DNA from: Candidatus Borrarchaeum yapensis
Lineage (GTDB): Archaea > Asgardarchaeota > Sifarchaeia > Borrarchaeales > Borrarchaeaceae
NCBI GenBank assembly: GCA_016840515.1
Contig: JAEOSF010000039.1
Coordinates: 1-34,362, forward strand
Length of the DNA stretch: 34,362 nt
Reading direction: 5' to 3'
Positions 17,900-26,953 of the stretch are shown here, one piece after another. A program made the translations under genes and the position numbers. Each line of letters begins with the position of its first letter. The stretch's first letter is position 1. The notes beneath the pieces are model-generated. The model saw only the letters and a program-made list of their open reading frames with translations, was not told the DNA's origin and did no database searches.

Positions 17900-20800
17900 T
17901 TAACGACCTAAAGTGCTTTTCCATGCTTTCTTTAAATTGTCTAAATCTGAATCGATCATATACTTTCCATTTAATCCTTTAATCTTCAGTCTTTTATCTT
18001 GGATAACAATTCCTATCTGTGAATAAATATTATCTCCCATTATTCTTTCAAATTCTTCCTTTTTTTCAGTTGAAACTGTTATGATGAATCTACTATTCGA
18101 TTGTGAATATAATATGAAATCATCTCTTTTCTTCCCTTCATAAGGAACTTTCGTTAATTCGATGTCCATTCCATAGCCACCAGCAAAAGCAGTTTTTGCT
18201 AGTGCTATACCTAAACCTCCTATCGTTGGAGTGTGTACAGAATTTAGAAGCTCTAGTTCAGTTGCATCACTAATACTTTGATAGATCTTTTTTGCACGTA
18301 TAGCGTCAACTTTAGGAGCATTATTTCCTAAGTATCTTTTATCTCGAAGTTTTTCTCCCATGTAAGAATAATATTCAGAGCCACCTAACTCATCAAGAGT
18401 CAAACCCACAACATACACTAAATCATCTGGTTTCTTTACATCCATTGTTACAGTTTTGCTAATGTCATTTATTTTGGCTCTTGCAGAGAACATTAGTGTA
18501 GGTGGAATCGAAATTATTCTTTCTACTTCTGTTCCATTATCTGTCTCTCTTAGTTTCCAAACGTTTTTCATACTATCTTTTCCAGAAATACAAGGAATTT
18601 TAAACGCTTTACAAAAATCAGCTAAGGATTTATTTGCCCGAACTAATTGAGCGAGTTTATAGTTGCCGTCTTCAGAATCTAACGTGGAAATATTCCAACA
18701 GAAATTATCTAAACCATAAAACACAGTATCTTTGCTAGGTAGTTTACCCCCAACTGCGATAATTCTTCTAACTGCCTCATCTATGATTGATGCAGTCATA
18801 TGATACGTATCAAGCTCAGAATAATAAGGGTTCTTCCCTTCAGCTACTGCTAAGCCTTCCATACTGCCATATTCAAGGAAGGAGACTGTTGCGTCACTGG
18901 GTACATCACATTGCTCCCCCACTAGTAACTTGATAACACTTAGTCCCTTAACTTCATGATCATATTGTCGAATTTTTTCTTCCTTAGAACATATGTTCAA
19001 GCGTTTCAACATCTCTTCTAAAGTCTCATTCATATTGGGAGGTTGTTCAAACTCAGGCTCTTCATATATTGGTCTTTTCCATAGTGCTTCTAGTTCCATT
19101 TTTGGTAAACCGTCATGTAAAAATTTCATATCAAGATAAGCGACTGTCTTATTACCATAAGTCACATGAAATTTTCCAGAGTTTTCAAAAAATCCAAGAA
19201 CTGTAGATTCTACACTTCTTTTTTTAGTTAGTTCCAGAAATTGCCCGATTTTATCAGATTCAACTGCTAATGTCATTCTTTCTTGTGATTCTGATACTAA
19301 TATTTCCCATGGGTCTAATCCTTGATATTTCAATGGAACCTTCTTTAAATCAAATTTACATCCGTTACAATATCTAGCCATCTCTCCAATAGAAGAAGAT
19401 AAGCCACCCGCACCGTTATCTGTAATACATTTGTATAGTCCTAAATCTCGGGCTTCTAATATGAAATCACTCATTTTTTTCTGTGTAATTGGGTCACCGA
19501 TTTGAACAGCTTGAACAGGAGATTCTTTATCAAGTTCTGCTGAAGAAAATGTCGCACCATGTATTCCATCCTTTCCCACTCGCCCTCCAACCATAATTAT
19601 CAAATCACCATGATCGACTTTCTTCAGATGGGACGCTTCACCATTAATCTCAACTGGCATGATACCAATTGTACCACAATAGACGATTGGTCTAAACATG
19701 TATCTCTTATCAAAAAACTCCCAGCCACTTACTAAAGGAATGCCACTTTGATTTCCACCATCGATTACTCCTTTATGGACTCCATCTCTGATTCTTTTTG
19801 GATGTAAGACGCCTGCTGGCACTTTTTTAGTGTATGGACTTCCAAAACAGTAGCCGAATACATTAAACATTAATTTAGCGCCTTTTCCAGTTCCTAGCGG
19901 GTCTCGGTTTACTCCAACTATTCCTGTAATAGCGCCACCATAAGGTTCTAGAGCTGAAGGAGAATTATGCGTCTCAATTTTATCTACGACCAACAATCTG
20001 TCATTAAACTTTACCACACCTGCGTTATCATGAAAGGAAGACGCAACCCATCCTAATTCATCACCTATCTTGTTACTTGGGTTTCTTATGTAAGTGTTGA
20101 ATAAACTGTCAATAAGTTCTGTCTTACCAGTTTCTTCGTCTTTGTAGTAAATAATTGAGTTGAATATTTTGTGTTTGCAGTGTTCAGACCATGTTTGAGC
20201 TAAGCATTCTAATTCAGCATCCGTAGGTTTGTCCCAGAATGCTTTATCCAGTCCTATTCTTTGTCTTTCGGTGATTACATCTTCTTTGTCATAGTATTCT
20301 TTTATCGCCGTCATTTCTTCTAAACTTAAAGCAAGAACGCCTTCATTACTTATCTTAATGAGTTCTTCGTCACTGACATCCAAATTATATGCGTTTATGT
20401 TGATATCTTGTTTACCTTTGATTTTCGGAGAAGTAAATTCCAGTTCTTCGTTCTTCATTTGGTCAAAACTAACTATTTTTATGTCTTCTATGATTGGGTT
20501 TGAGAGAAGTTTTAAACCAATTCTTTCAACATCGTTCTTAGTTAGATCCTTACTATTAATCAAATATTGGGTGGCAGTCCACACACTCTCATTATCTTTC
20601 AAGTTTCTATGAAGTATTGCAGGGATTGCTATATTTTTTGAAGTATTACCCACATTATCGGTTACCCCTGGTTTATAACTTACTTCAATAAGCCAATCAA
20701 AATTATCATCTTCGCATAGGTATTCTGTAATTGCATCTATGAAAAGATCTCTTTCTAATAGCTGCAGTTCTTTCTTAGATAAGATTGCATCGATTGAGTA

Positions 20801-20923
20801 AACCTTTCGTGTTACGACAGAATCGATGTTAAAATGAAACAGACTCTCAATTTCTTTTTTCGTGTTTTCGCCTAATACGTCCTTTTCGCCTGGTTTTGAA
20901 CCTACTCTTATTCTGTAAATCAT
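17900..20923 (-). CDS. purL: Phosphoribosylformylglycinamidine synthase with tandem N-terminal PurS-like domains (PurSL fusion)
   Basis: Converts FGAR to FGAM with ATP and ammonia from PurQ. At 1007 residues it is longer than small PurL (about 720) and shorter than the eukaryote/E. coli type (about 1300). The extra length is N-terminal: two PurS-like repeats, residues 2-70 (YRIRVGSKPGEKDVLG) and 75-153 (WLIEVSYKPGVTDNVG), replacing the separate PurS protein. The PurL core then has the catalytic TWSEHCKH (about 244-251), ETHNSPSALEPYGGA, GTGKGAKLMF, DNGAGGLSS, VSESQERM and ISGKDSMKN. Downstream purQ completes the enzyme. Similar fusions are, to my knowledge, found mainly in some bacteria such as Deltaproteobacteria, so transfer is possible. 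The N-terminal repeats probably dock PurQ to PurL. Confidence 0.93.
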   Translation of the reverse strand: MIYRIRVGSKPGEKDVLGENTKKEIESLFHFNIDSVVTRKVYSIDAILSKKELQLLERDLFIDAITEYLCEDDNFDWLIEVSYKPGVTDNVGNTSKNIAIPAILHRNLKDNESVWTATQYLINSKDLTKNDVERIGLKLLSNPIIEDIKIVSFDQMKNEELEFTSPKIKGKQDININAYNLDVSDEELIKISNEGVLALSLEEMTAIKEYYDKEDVITERQRIGLDKAFWDKPTDAELECLAQTWSEHCKHKIFNSIIYYKDEETGKTELIDSLFNTYIRNPSNKIGDELGWVASSFHDNAGVVKFNDRLLVVDKIETHNSPSALEPYGGAITGIVGVNRDPLGTGKGAKLMFNVFGYCFGSPYTKKVPAGVLHPKRIRDGVHKGVIDGGNQSGIPLVSGWEFFDKRYMFRPIVYCGTIGIMPVEINGEASHLKKVDHGDLIIMVGGRVGKDGIHGATFSSAELDKESPVQAVQIGDPITQKKMSDFILEARDLGLYKCITDNGAGGLSSSIGEMARYCNGCKFDLKKVPLKYQGLDPWEILVSESQERMTLAVESDKIGQFLELTKKRSVESTVLGFFENSGKFHVTYGNKTVAYLDMKFLHDGLPKMELEALWKRPIYEEPEFEQPPNMNETLEEMLKRLNICSKEEKIRQYDHEVKGLSVIKLLVGEQCDVPSDATVSFLEYGSMEGLAVAEGKNPYYSELDTYHMTASIIDEAVRRIIAVGGKLPSKDTVFYGLDNFCWNISTLDSEDGNYKLAQLVRANKSLADFCKAFKIPCISGKDSMKNVWKLRETDNGTEVERIISIPPTLMFSARAKINDISKTVTMDVKKPDDLVYVVGLTLDELGGSEYYSYMGEKLRDKRYLGNNAPKVDAIRAKKIYQSISDATELELLNSVHTPTIGGLGIALAKTAFAGGYGMDIELTKVPYEGKKRDDFILYSQSNSRFIITVSTEKKEEFERIMGDNIYSQIGIVIQDKRLKIKGLNGKYMIDSDLDNLKKAWKSTLGR

Positions 20924-20935
20924 TAGATTACCACA

Positions 20936-21877
20936 CTAAACTAAGTCTGAAGGAATTTGATAATCCACAGCACCATGAACTCCGATACTTCTTTCAGCGT
21001 TTCTGTTCCCCCACAAACCACAAGTGTTTAAATCTTTGTCATTTAGGTAAGCTGCTAAAAACCCTGCAGAATAAGCATCACCTGCACCTGTAGTATCTAT
21101 AACTTTTACAGGTCGAGATTCTATGAAATGTTCTTCTGTTCTCCCAACAACATATGAACCTTTATTACCTAAAGTAACTGCAATCACTTCTATGTCGAAT
21201 CTTCTAATTAAACTCCTTGCTGAGTCCTCATAGTTTTCATGTGCAAGTCTTTCAATTTCTTCTTTGTTTAGTATCAAAATATCAGTAGCTTTCAAAAGAT
21301 TTTTTATTAATAATGGTTCCTTTTCGAAAAGATCACAATAAAGCATACCGAAACTAAGACTCATCTTATTTGATTCTTCAGCAAGTTTGATCTGAGTTTT
21401 TAATGAAGACATGCTATAAGCACACGCAAACGTAGATGAGTGAAAGAGATTTGAACTCCTAATTAAATCTAAGTACTGATTTACATCATCCCACTCAATT
21501 CTGTCATTAACTCCAGGATGAATTACTATTTTTCTTTGCTTATTGCTACCGACTTTGATCTTAGCAACGCTTGAATTGAATTGTTCATCGACACCGCCAA
21601 AGAATTCTATTCCATAGTCTTTTAATTTGATTTGGACTCTTTTTCCAGTTTTATCCATGCCGATTTTTCCAAGAGATGCCACAGAAAATCCAAATTTCGC
21701 CAACCCGACAAGCGTGTTGACAACGGAACCGCCGAGAAAAGCTTTCTCATCATTTTCCAACTTTCTTGGAGATTCACGAGAAAAAACTTCAGACTCTTTT
21801 ATCTCATAATCAACATATCTTATCCTGTCTTCATTGATTGCCGCAAATCCAACAACGTCAAAACTCATCGATACCAC
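20936..21877 (-). CDS. PfkB/ribokinase-family kinase in the purine operon
   Basis: A 313-residue PfkB kinase. FLGGSVVNTLVGLAKFG is the N-terminal PfkB substrate box and DTTGAGDAYSAGF (about 261-273, catalytic Asp near 267) is the ATP/anion-hole signature. Between them are the lid and the LNKEE strand. The substrate is not evident; archaeal relatives include ribokinases and nucleoside (inosine, guanosine, adenosine) kinases. The location between ftr and purSL argues for a purine nucleoside or ribose. The frame opens with GTG directly after the ftr stop; an ATG three codons in (21868) is an alternative start. It lies 12 bp before purL. Confidence 0.85.
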   Translation of the reverse strand: MVSMSFDVVGFAAINEDRIRYVDYEIKESEVFSRESPRKLENDEKAFLGGSVVNTLVGLAKFGFSVASLGKIGMDKTGKRVQIKLKDYGIEFFGGVDEQFNSSVAKIKVGSNKQRKIVIHPGVNDRIEWDDVNQYLDLIRSSNLFHSSTFACAYSMSSLKTQIKLAEESNKMSLSFGMLYCDLFEKEPLLIKNLLKATDILILNKEEIERLAHENYEDSARSLIRRFDIEVIAVTLGNKGSYVVGRTEEHFIESRPVKVIDTTGAGDAYSAGFLAAYLNDKDLNTCGLWGNRNAERSIGVHGAVDYQIPSDLV

Positions 21878-22837
21878 TTATTCAAACAAATTTGGCACTA
21901 TTTCTCTTAGTTCAAGTTTAACTTGTCCAAGTTTCCCTCCATAATTCCCTGCAGAAATTCTTTTGACACCCTCCATGTCAACGATGCTTTCAATACCTAC
22001 TTTCATAGCATTTTTAACAGCTTCTAATGAAATTCCATCGATTACGATTTCTGGAATTGCTCTAATTCCATCTGGAACTAGGGAATCTTTGATTTCATTT
22101 TTCAAGGTAGGACTGAATTGATAATTAGTAGGTGGGCCAATCTCTTTGTAGTTTGCAACCATTGAACCAGACGGACAGACATAAAAAGAGGTAATAACAC
22201 CTTCAACATCGCTGATGGCTTTTACCGCTTTGCGTCCAGCCTTTCTACCAGAAAGTACTGAGTCGCAGAAGAACCACAGGTTTGCTCCCGATACTCCCTT
22301 TCCTACATTTAGTTTCTTATTAACAATGAAATCTTGACCTCCCATTAAAGGAACTTCGATTGTTTTAGTATTAGCCCGTTCATAGCCTCCCCCACAATCA
22401 CCAATGTATCTTCGTGTATCGATTGCTCCAACAATTTCAATTCCTTCATTAGGTTTTAACCAGTTATATAAACTCGTTGTATAGCAGGAAAGAATGTCTT
22501 GGCGAACAGGGATTGAAAACTCGCGATAAAGTTTTTCAATCTGACTTTCTAATGGTTTGCTTTCATTTAACATAATCCAAAATTGCAGAATGGCACCCTC
22601 ACGGCCATCTGGAGTCTGTGTTTTAGGTAACCAAGCTTCAATTCCAGCTTCTGTTCTACCTACTACCGTTGCTGGTGTTGAAGTAGACCTGTAAGCAGCA
22701 AACCTTAGTTCATCATTTTCTATATATGGATCTATTCTATCTCCCGGATAAATACCCCGCTCAGCAGTAACCAAAACTCGTACGTACAAACCATAAAAAG
22801 CCTCACAATAAGTAGAATCTATTTTATTTTTTTCCAT
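21878..22837 (-). CDS. ftr: Ftr-family formyltransferase (formylmethanofuran:tetrahydromethanopterin formyltransferase homologue)
   Basis: A 319-residue protein clearly of the Ftr/FhcD family, which moves formyl between methanofuran and tetrahydromethanopterin. Recognisable segments in order: EAFYGLYVRVLVTA, RTEAGIE, TPDGREGAILQ, SGANLWFF, AISDVEGVIT, SPTLKNEI...SLVPDG, IPEIVIDG, VKNAMKVGIES and the very conserved ISAGNYGGKLGQ near the end. It is longer than classical Ftr (about 297) and the N-terminal third is quite divergent, so it may be a paralogue with an altered substrate. The ATG has AAGGT upstream and overlaps the HAD gene's end by 14 bases; the pfkB gene follows with no gap. It is therefore embedded in the purine operon, where a formyl donor step (GAR or AICAR) is otherwise missing. 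A role in that step is inference. Confidence 0.85.
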   Translation of the reverse strand: MEKNKIDSTYCEAFYGLYVRVLVTAERGIYPGDRIDPYIENDELRFAAYRSTSTPATVVGRTEAGIEAWLPKTQTPDGREGAILQFWIMLNESKPLESQIEKLYREFSIPVRQDILSCYTTSLYNWLKPNEGIEIVGAIDTRRYIGDCGGGYERANTKTIEVPLMGGQDFIVNKKLNVGKGVSGANLWFFCDSVLSGRKAGRKAVKAISDVEGVITSFYVCPSGSMVANYKEIGPPTNYQFSPTLKNEIKDSLVPDGIRAIPEIVIDGISLEAVKNAMKVGIESIVDMEGVKRISAGNYGGKLGQVKLELREIVPNLFE

Positions 22838-23933
22838 GTACCTTTCCGTCCCTCAACTTTTTTCCAAAATTAGAACTTTTCTTACCAAACTCTTCTCTGT
22901 TTTCATCTGTTAGAATAACTAATTCTGGGAGTTTTTCAGGATACAAACTAGTTAATTTGTTAATAAGTTCTAGATTAATTAGAAGATCGTCCTTTGCCTT
23001 CCTTAAGCTATGATAATTCCAATTATGAACAAGATCTTGCACAGCTTCTTTCCCAGAATTAAGAAACGCATCTACAATAACAGAAATTAAAATAGTATTA
23101 TCTATAATACAGCCTATTTCAGCTTCTTTCACAGCATACATATCTCCATTTACAGAAACAGCTAATCCACCTTCCTTTCTAACTCGACGAAGTGCGTCTC
23201 TGTCTGTAATGCTGTCACCTGTAAAAATAGTTTTACTAGCATCTGATGTTCTTTCGAGTATTGTCTGTTCTTTTTTCTTTCCACCAATAGTATTTACGCT
23301 ATTTAATAATTCAAAAGAAGTCGAATATTCATTTTCCATTTCAACCCAGAAGATCTGGTCTAATCTTTCAACTGAACTCAAAACATCGTCTGGCAATTCA
23401 TCACGACTTTTAGCATTAAGAGGGATCTTGAGTTTAGGGAGAGAAACAATCTCTTCAGCGCGTTTCTTTAGCCAGTCGCTTTCCTTGCCATTAAGTTCGA
23501 ATTTTTCGTTATCTAAATCAAGTTTTGTACAAATTGTATTTTCGAAGGGAAAGCCGGTTGCTCTACAGAAGACATGAATATGTTGTTCATAACTGGTACT
23601 TACCAAATAACATTTCATCTTTTCTTGTAGATATTGCAATGTATCTTTTGCTCCTGGCATTAAATTGATATTTTTTAAAGAAATTGATTCCAACAGGTTA
23701 TTTGTAGCCCCAAATGCTTTGAAAAAAGGCAGAAGAAGTCCTAGCGTGCATCCAGAGTTATAACTTGGTTTTTTTTCAATGGTTACGAGGAAATCATCAA
23801 AAGCACTTAACTGGAGGAAAAACTTATGCCCGTTTGGTATTAGCAAACTCGAAACTTCTAGTGCATTATCGTTCAGTGAATATGGGCCTTCAACATCAGA
23901 AAAATACTTTGTTTCGTGGATAAATTCTCTCAT
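22824..23933 (-). CDS. HAD-superfamily phosphatase, EhaR-like
   Basis: A 369-residue HAD-fold protein similar to the archaeal family named after energy-converting hydrogenase A subunit R (predicted phosphatase). The nucleophile motif is FSDVEGP (Asp near residue 13), motif II is in YLVSTSYEQ, and the acidic motif is FTGDSITDRDALR near residues 238-250. An alpha-helical cap fills the middle and the C-terminus is Lys/Gly-rich. The name says nothing secure about function; no hydrogenase genes are nearby. Here it is the third gene of the purine operon, 46 bp after purD, overlapping ftr by 14 bases. ATG at 23933 is preferred to the preceding TTG at 23936. A nucleotide or cofactor phosphatase is likely, substrate unknown. 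Confidence 0.75.
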   Translation of the reverse strand: MREFIHETKYFSDVEGPYSLNDNALEVSSLLIPNGHKFFLQLSAFDDFLVTIEKKPSYNSGCTLGLLLPFFKAFGATNNLLESISLKNINLMPGAKDTLQYLQEKMKCYLVSTSYEQHIHVFCRATGFPFENTICTKLDLDNEKFELNGKESDWLKKRAEEIVSLPKLKIPLNAKSRDELPDDVLSSVERLDQIFWVEMENEYSTSFELLNSVNTIGGKKKEQTILERTSDASKTIFTGDSITDRDALRRVRKEGGLAVSVNGDMYAVKEAEIGCIIDNTILISVIVDAFLNSGKEAVQDLVHNWNYHSLRKAKDDLLINLELINKLTSLYPEKLPELVILTDENREEFGKKSSNFGKKLRDGKVHGKK

Positions 23934-23982
23934 CAACTATTTCATGTCCCATTCTTCAATAAACTGATTAAAGCGCTCCTTG

Positions 23983-25368
23983 TTATAGAATTTTGCCAAT
24001 ATCTCTTCTATAACGCATTCCCCTAAAACGAATTTTCTTTAAGTTATCATAGGTATGTATCCTAGCTTCTTCTAAATTGTTTCCTGTGCCTACAACCGTA
24101 AGAACTCTTCCTCCAGTAGTATAAATCTGCCCGTCTTCATCAAAAGCAGTACCATTATGAAAAACTAAACAATTATTATCAACTTTGTCTAAACCTTGGA
24201 TCTCTTGATTTGTATGATGTTTTCCTGGATAACCCTCATATCGACCTATTCTCCCACTTACAGCACATGCACATAAACGATATGCAGGATCCCACTCAAA
24301 ATTAATCTCGTTCAATCTACCATCTACAATAGCTCTAGAAAGATCATAAAAATCTGTTTTTAACCGTGGCAGTATAACTTGTGCTTCTGGATCCCCCATT
24401 CTAACATTAATCTCAAGTACATAAGGATTTTTTTGGTCTCCTTCGTTGCAAATCATTAAACCGAAATAGATAATTCCTTTATACTCAACGCCATTCAATT
24501 TACCAAATTTAGTACTCTCATAATCTTGAATTCCTTTTATAGTAGGAAGTGCTATCTGTTCCATAATCTTCTCAGTTAGTTCTTCATCTAACCAAGGATG
24601 AGGTGAATAACCACCCATTCCACCTGTATTAGGATTTTTCCCGTTAAAAGATCTTGGATTGATTTTGTCATTATCATCAAAAGCACGTTTATAGTCTTGT
24701 GCACCTTCTAGCGGCTTCACAGTTTCACCATCTGTAAATACAAAGAACATTAATTCTTCGCCATACAATCTATTCTCTATATCAACTCGATTTCCAGCAT
24801 CTCCGAAATTCTTGAGAATCATAAGCTCATCAACTGCACTTAATGTATCTGCCTTTGAATCGCAAGGAATTGACCCTTTTCCTGCAGCAAGCCCATCAGC
24901 TTTTACCACAAGATTTTCTTTAGGGTTTTCCGAGTAGTGACTTTTTACATACTCTTTTGCTTCATTTGGATTGTCAAAATTCTTATGCTCCGGAATAGGA
25001 ACGCCAATTTTTTTTAAAAAGTCCTTAGTGTCACATTTGCTTGATTCTAGTACTGTAGCCATTTGAGAAGGACCAACTATATCAAGATCTGCATCCAAAA
25101 ATACATCAACAATTCCTGCAGACAAATATCCTTCAGGGCCAACAAATGACAGATCTATATTGTTTTCCGATGCGTATTTCTTCATTGCATCAATTTCTTC
25201 ATCTACTGTTTCAAATGCCAAAGGGACTTGTTGACACTTTTCTAGTATAGAACTTCCTGCATTCCCAGGAGTTACATAAACTTTGGAAACTTGAGGACTT
25301 CTTGCAAAAGCATAGGCAATCGCATTACCTCTTCCGCCTTTGTCAATAACCAAAACTTCTTTACCCAT
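23983..25368 (-). CDS. purD: Phosphoribosylamine-glycine ligase (GAR synthetase)
   Basis: ATP-grasp enzyme making GAR from phosphoribosylamine and glycine, step 2 of purine synthesis. In the 461 residues one sees the N-terminal VIDKGGRGNAIAYAF, FVGPEGYLSAG, the ATP-grasp KADGLAAGKG (about 156-165), NPNTGGMGGYSP, and the Mg site EINVRMGDPEAQ (commonly EFNARFGDPE). A C-terminal domain follows with TTGGRVLTVVG. It is slightly longer than bacterial PurD (about 425). GGTGA lies about nine bases before the ATG. It starts 23 bp after purF in the same operon. Its product GAR is the substrate of the first formyl transfer, for which no standard enzyme is seen here. Confidence 0.94.
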   Translation of the reverse strand: MGKEVLVIDKGGRGNAIAYAFARSPQVSKVYVTPGNAGSSILEKCQQVPLAFETVDEEIDAMKKYASENNIDLSFVGPEGYLSAGIVDVFLDADLDIVGPSQMATVLESSKCDTKDFLKKIGVPIPEHKNFDNPNEAKEYVKSHYSENPKENLVVKADGLAAGKGSIPCDSKADTLSAVDELMILKNFGDAGNRVDIENRLYGEELMFFVFTDGETVKPLEGAQDYKRAFDDNDKINPRSFNGKNPNTGGMGGYSPHPWLDEELTEKIMEQIALPTIKGIQDYESTKFGKLNGVEYKGIIYFGLMICNEGDQKNPYVLEINVRMGDPEAQVILPRLKTDFYDLSRAIVDGRLNEINFEWDPAYRLCACAVSGRIGRYEGYPGKHHTNQEIQGLDKVDNNCLVFHNGTAFDEDGQIYTTGGRVLTVVGTGNNLEEARIHTYDNLKKIRFRGMRYRRDIGKIL

Positions 25369-25391
25369 ACCTCTTTGTCACCAGAATGAAC

Positions 25392-26873
25392 TTATATCCT
25401 TAGAAATGGTTCAAGAGTTTGATACGGCAAATAGTCATAAGGATATACTCCATCTAGACAAGATGTGCATAAATCATCAAGTTCAAGTGCTTGCTTCAGA
25501 TTTTCAATAGAATTATAATAAAGCGAATCAGCACCTGTATGTTCTCGTGCTCGTTCATTTATTGTTTCTAAATCATAATTATCTGGAGTAATCCCAAGTT
25601 TATTAACAAATAATTCTCTAAACGTTGGAAAGTCAATACCAAAGAAGCAAGGTGCAATTATTGGTGGACAAGAAATCCTAAGATGAACTTCTTTTGCACC
25701 TTTTTCTCTCAACCTTTTTACAATGTTTTGAGTAGTAGTGCCCCTTACTATAGAATCGTCAACTAGTATTATTTTTTTGTCTGCAATTAAATCATCAACA
25801 AACGAAATCTTTTCTCTGGCGATATGCTCTCTATTTTTTTGCCCTTTTTTAATGAAACTTCTTTGTGGGAAAAATCTATCCCTGACGATCACTTCTTCAT
25901 AAGGTATGCCTGATTCCTCTGAGAATCCTTTTGCAGCATATCGTCCTCCGTCAGGTAATGGTGTTACAATGTCTGCATCTGTTTCATAACTTTTCGCTAA
26001 CATCTTACCCAGATTTTTCCTAGCCTGTAAGACAACAACTCCTTCAATTTTTGAATCTGGTCGAGCGAAATATACCCATTCAAACATACAATGTTTATGG
26101 GCTTTTTGTTCGCAAGGTAATTGCTGTTTGCTGAGTCTATTGCCGTCATAAATAATCATTTCGCCAGGCTGGACATCATGAACATAAGTCTTATCCATAA
26201 GCTTGTTCAAAATACAACTCTCAGAGGCAACAACAAACATGTCCCCATCGAATCCATAACTAAGTGGTCTTAGACCTAAAGGATCCCTAAACGAAAATAT
26301 TTTTGGAATGGGGTGACCAAGAGCTACTACAGAATATGCCCCATCCAGTTCACTTAGTTTTTCGAAATCGTTTCGTTTAAGTCCTTCAGAGAGAAACTCT
26401 CCAATTATTTCTGTGTCACAGGTGGTTTTCAAATGATAGAGATTGCTGCACATTCCTTTTAATTGGGAATAATTCGAGATTGTACCGTTGAAACCTACCG
26501 CTAATTTAAAACCATTAGATTTAATTTCTAAAGGCTGCACATTTTCATAAACATCAGGGCCTTGAGTAGCATATCTAACATGACCAATTCCAATATTTCC
26601 TTTGATACCTTCAACCAATATTTTTCCGTGAGGCTCATGCCGGCGAATTCGTTCTTTGATAAAACTTGATGTCTGAGAATCAAAAATATCATTAACAAAT
26701 CCAATGTCTTTATACGTTTTTAACTCATTGTCGAAGATAACAGTCATTCCAGCGGATTCATGTCCCCTGTGTTGGAGCGATAAAAGGCACCAATATATAT
26801 GAAAAGATACTTGTCCTTGTGGGTTATTTAGATAAATACCACAAACTCCACATGCCTCTTTTTTTGATTCCAT
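25392..26873 (-). CDS. purF: Amidophosphoribosyltransferase, Fe-S type
   Basis: First step of purine synthesis: PRPP plus glutamine to phosphoribosylamine. A short propeptide precedes the Ntn nucleophile Cys in EACGVCGIY, followed by LQHRGHESAG, GHVRYATQG, the ISNYSQL region and FRDPLGLRPL. The PRT domain has the PRPP motif ILVDDSIVRGTT. Cys in AHKHCMFE, APCFFGID and the CTSC pair match the four ligands of the Bacillus-type [4Fe-4S] cluster, so this is the oxygen-sensitive, processed form. A GTG four codons upstream (26885) also opens the frame; ATG 26873 is preferred because GGTGGA lies about eight bases before it, like the GGTGG before purE. It heads the leftward purine operon behind a TATA box flanked by two palindromes. 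Confidence 0.94.
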   Translation of the reverse strand: MESKKEACGVCGIYLNNPQGQVSFHIYWCLLSLQHRGHESAGMTVIFDNELKTYKDIGFVNDIFDSQTSSFIKERIRRHEPHGKILVEGIKGNIGIGHVRYATQGPDVYENVQPLEIKSNGFKLAVGFNGTISNYSQLKGMCSNLYHLKTTCDTEIIGEFLSEGLKRNDFEKLSELDGAYSVVALGHPIPKIFSFRDPLGLRPLSYGFDGDMFVVASESCILNKLMDKTYVHDVQPGEMIIYDGNRLSKQQLPCEQKAHKHCMFEWVYFARPDSKIEGVVVLQARKNLGKMLAKSYETDADIVTPLPDGGRYAAKGFSEESGIPYEEVIVRDRFFPQRSFIKKGQKNREHIAREKISFVDDLIADKKIILVDDSIVRGTTTQNIVKRLREKGAKEVHLRISCPPIIAPCFFGIDFPTFRELFVNKLGITPDNYDLETINERAREHTGADSLYYNSIENLKQALELDDLCTSCLDGVYPYDYLPYQTLEPFLRI

Positions 26874-26911
26874 AATCGAATCCACCGTTAAATATTCTCG
26901 TTATTCCCCCT

Positions 26912-26929
26912 TTAACAAGATTACGTTAA
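26912..26929. promoter_or_regulatory. Palindromic operator candidate, copy 1 (downstream of purF TATA)
   Basis: TTAACA-AGATTA-CGTTAA: an inverted repeat with one mismatch to the perfect copy at 26954-26971. It covers the expected purF transcription start (about 26918 on the - strand), so a bound protein would block initiation. The centre-to-centre distance to copy 2 is 42 bp, four helical turns. Confidence 0.5.
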
Positions 26930-26939
26930 TAGCTCATGT

Positions 26940-26951
26940 CTTATAAATATG
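26940..26951 (-). promoter_or_regulatory. TATA box of the purF operon
   Basis: Read on the - strand as CATATTTATAAG. It lies exactly between the two palindromes and about 70 bases before the purF ATG. Standard spacing puts the start site near 26918. Confidence 0.5.
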
Positions 26952-26953
26952 AT

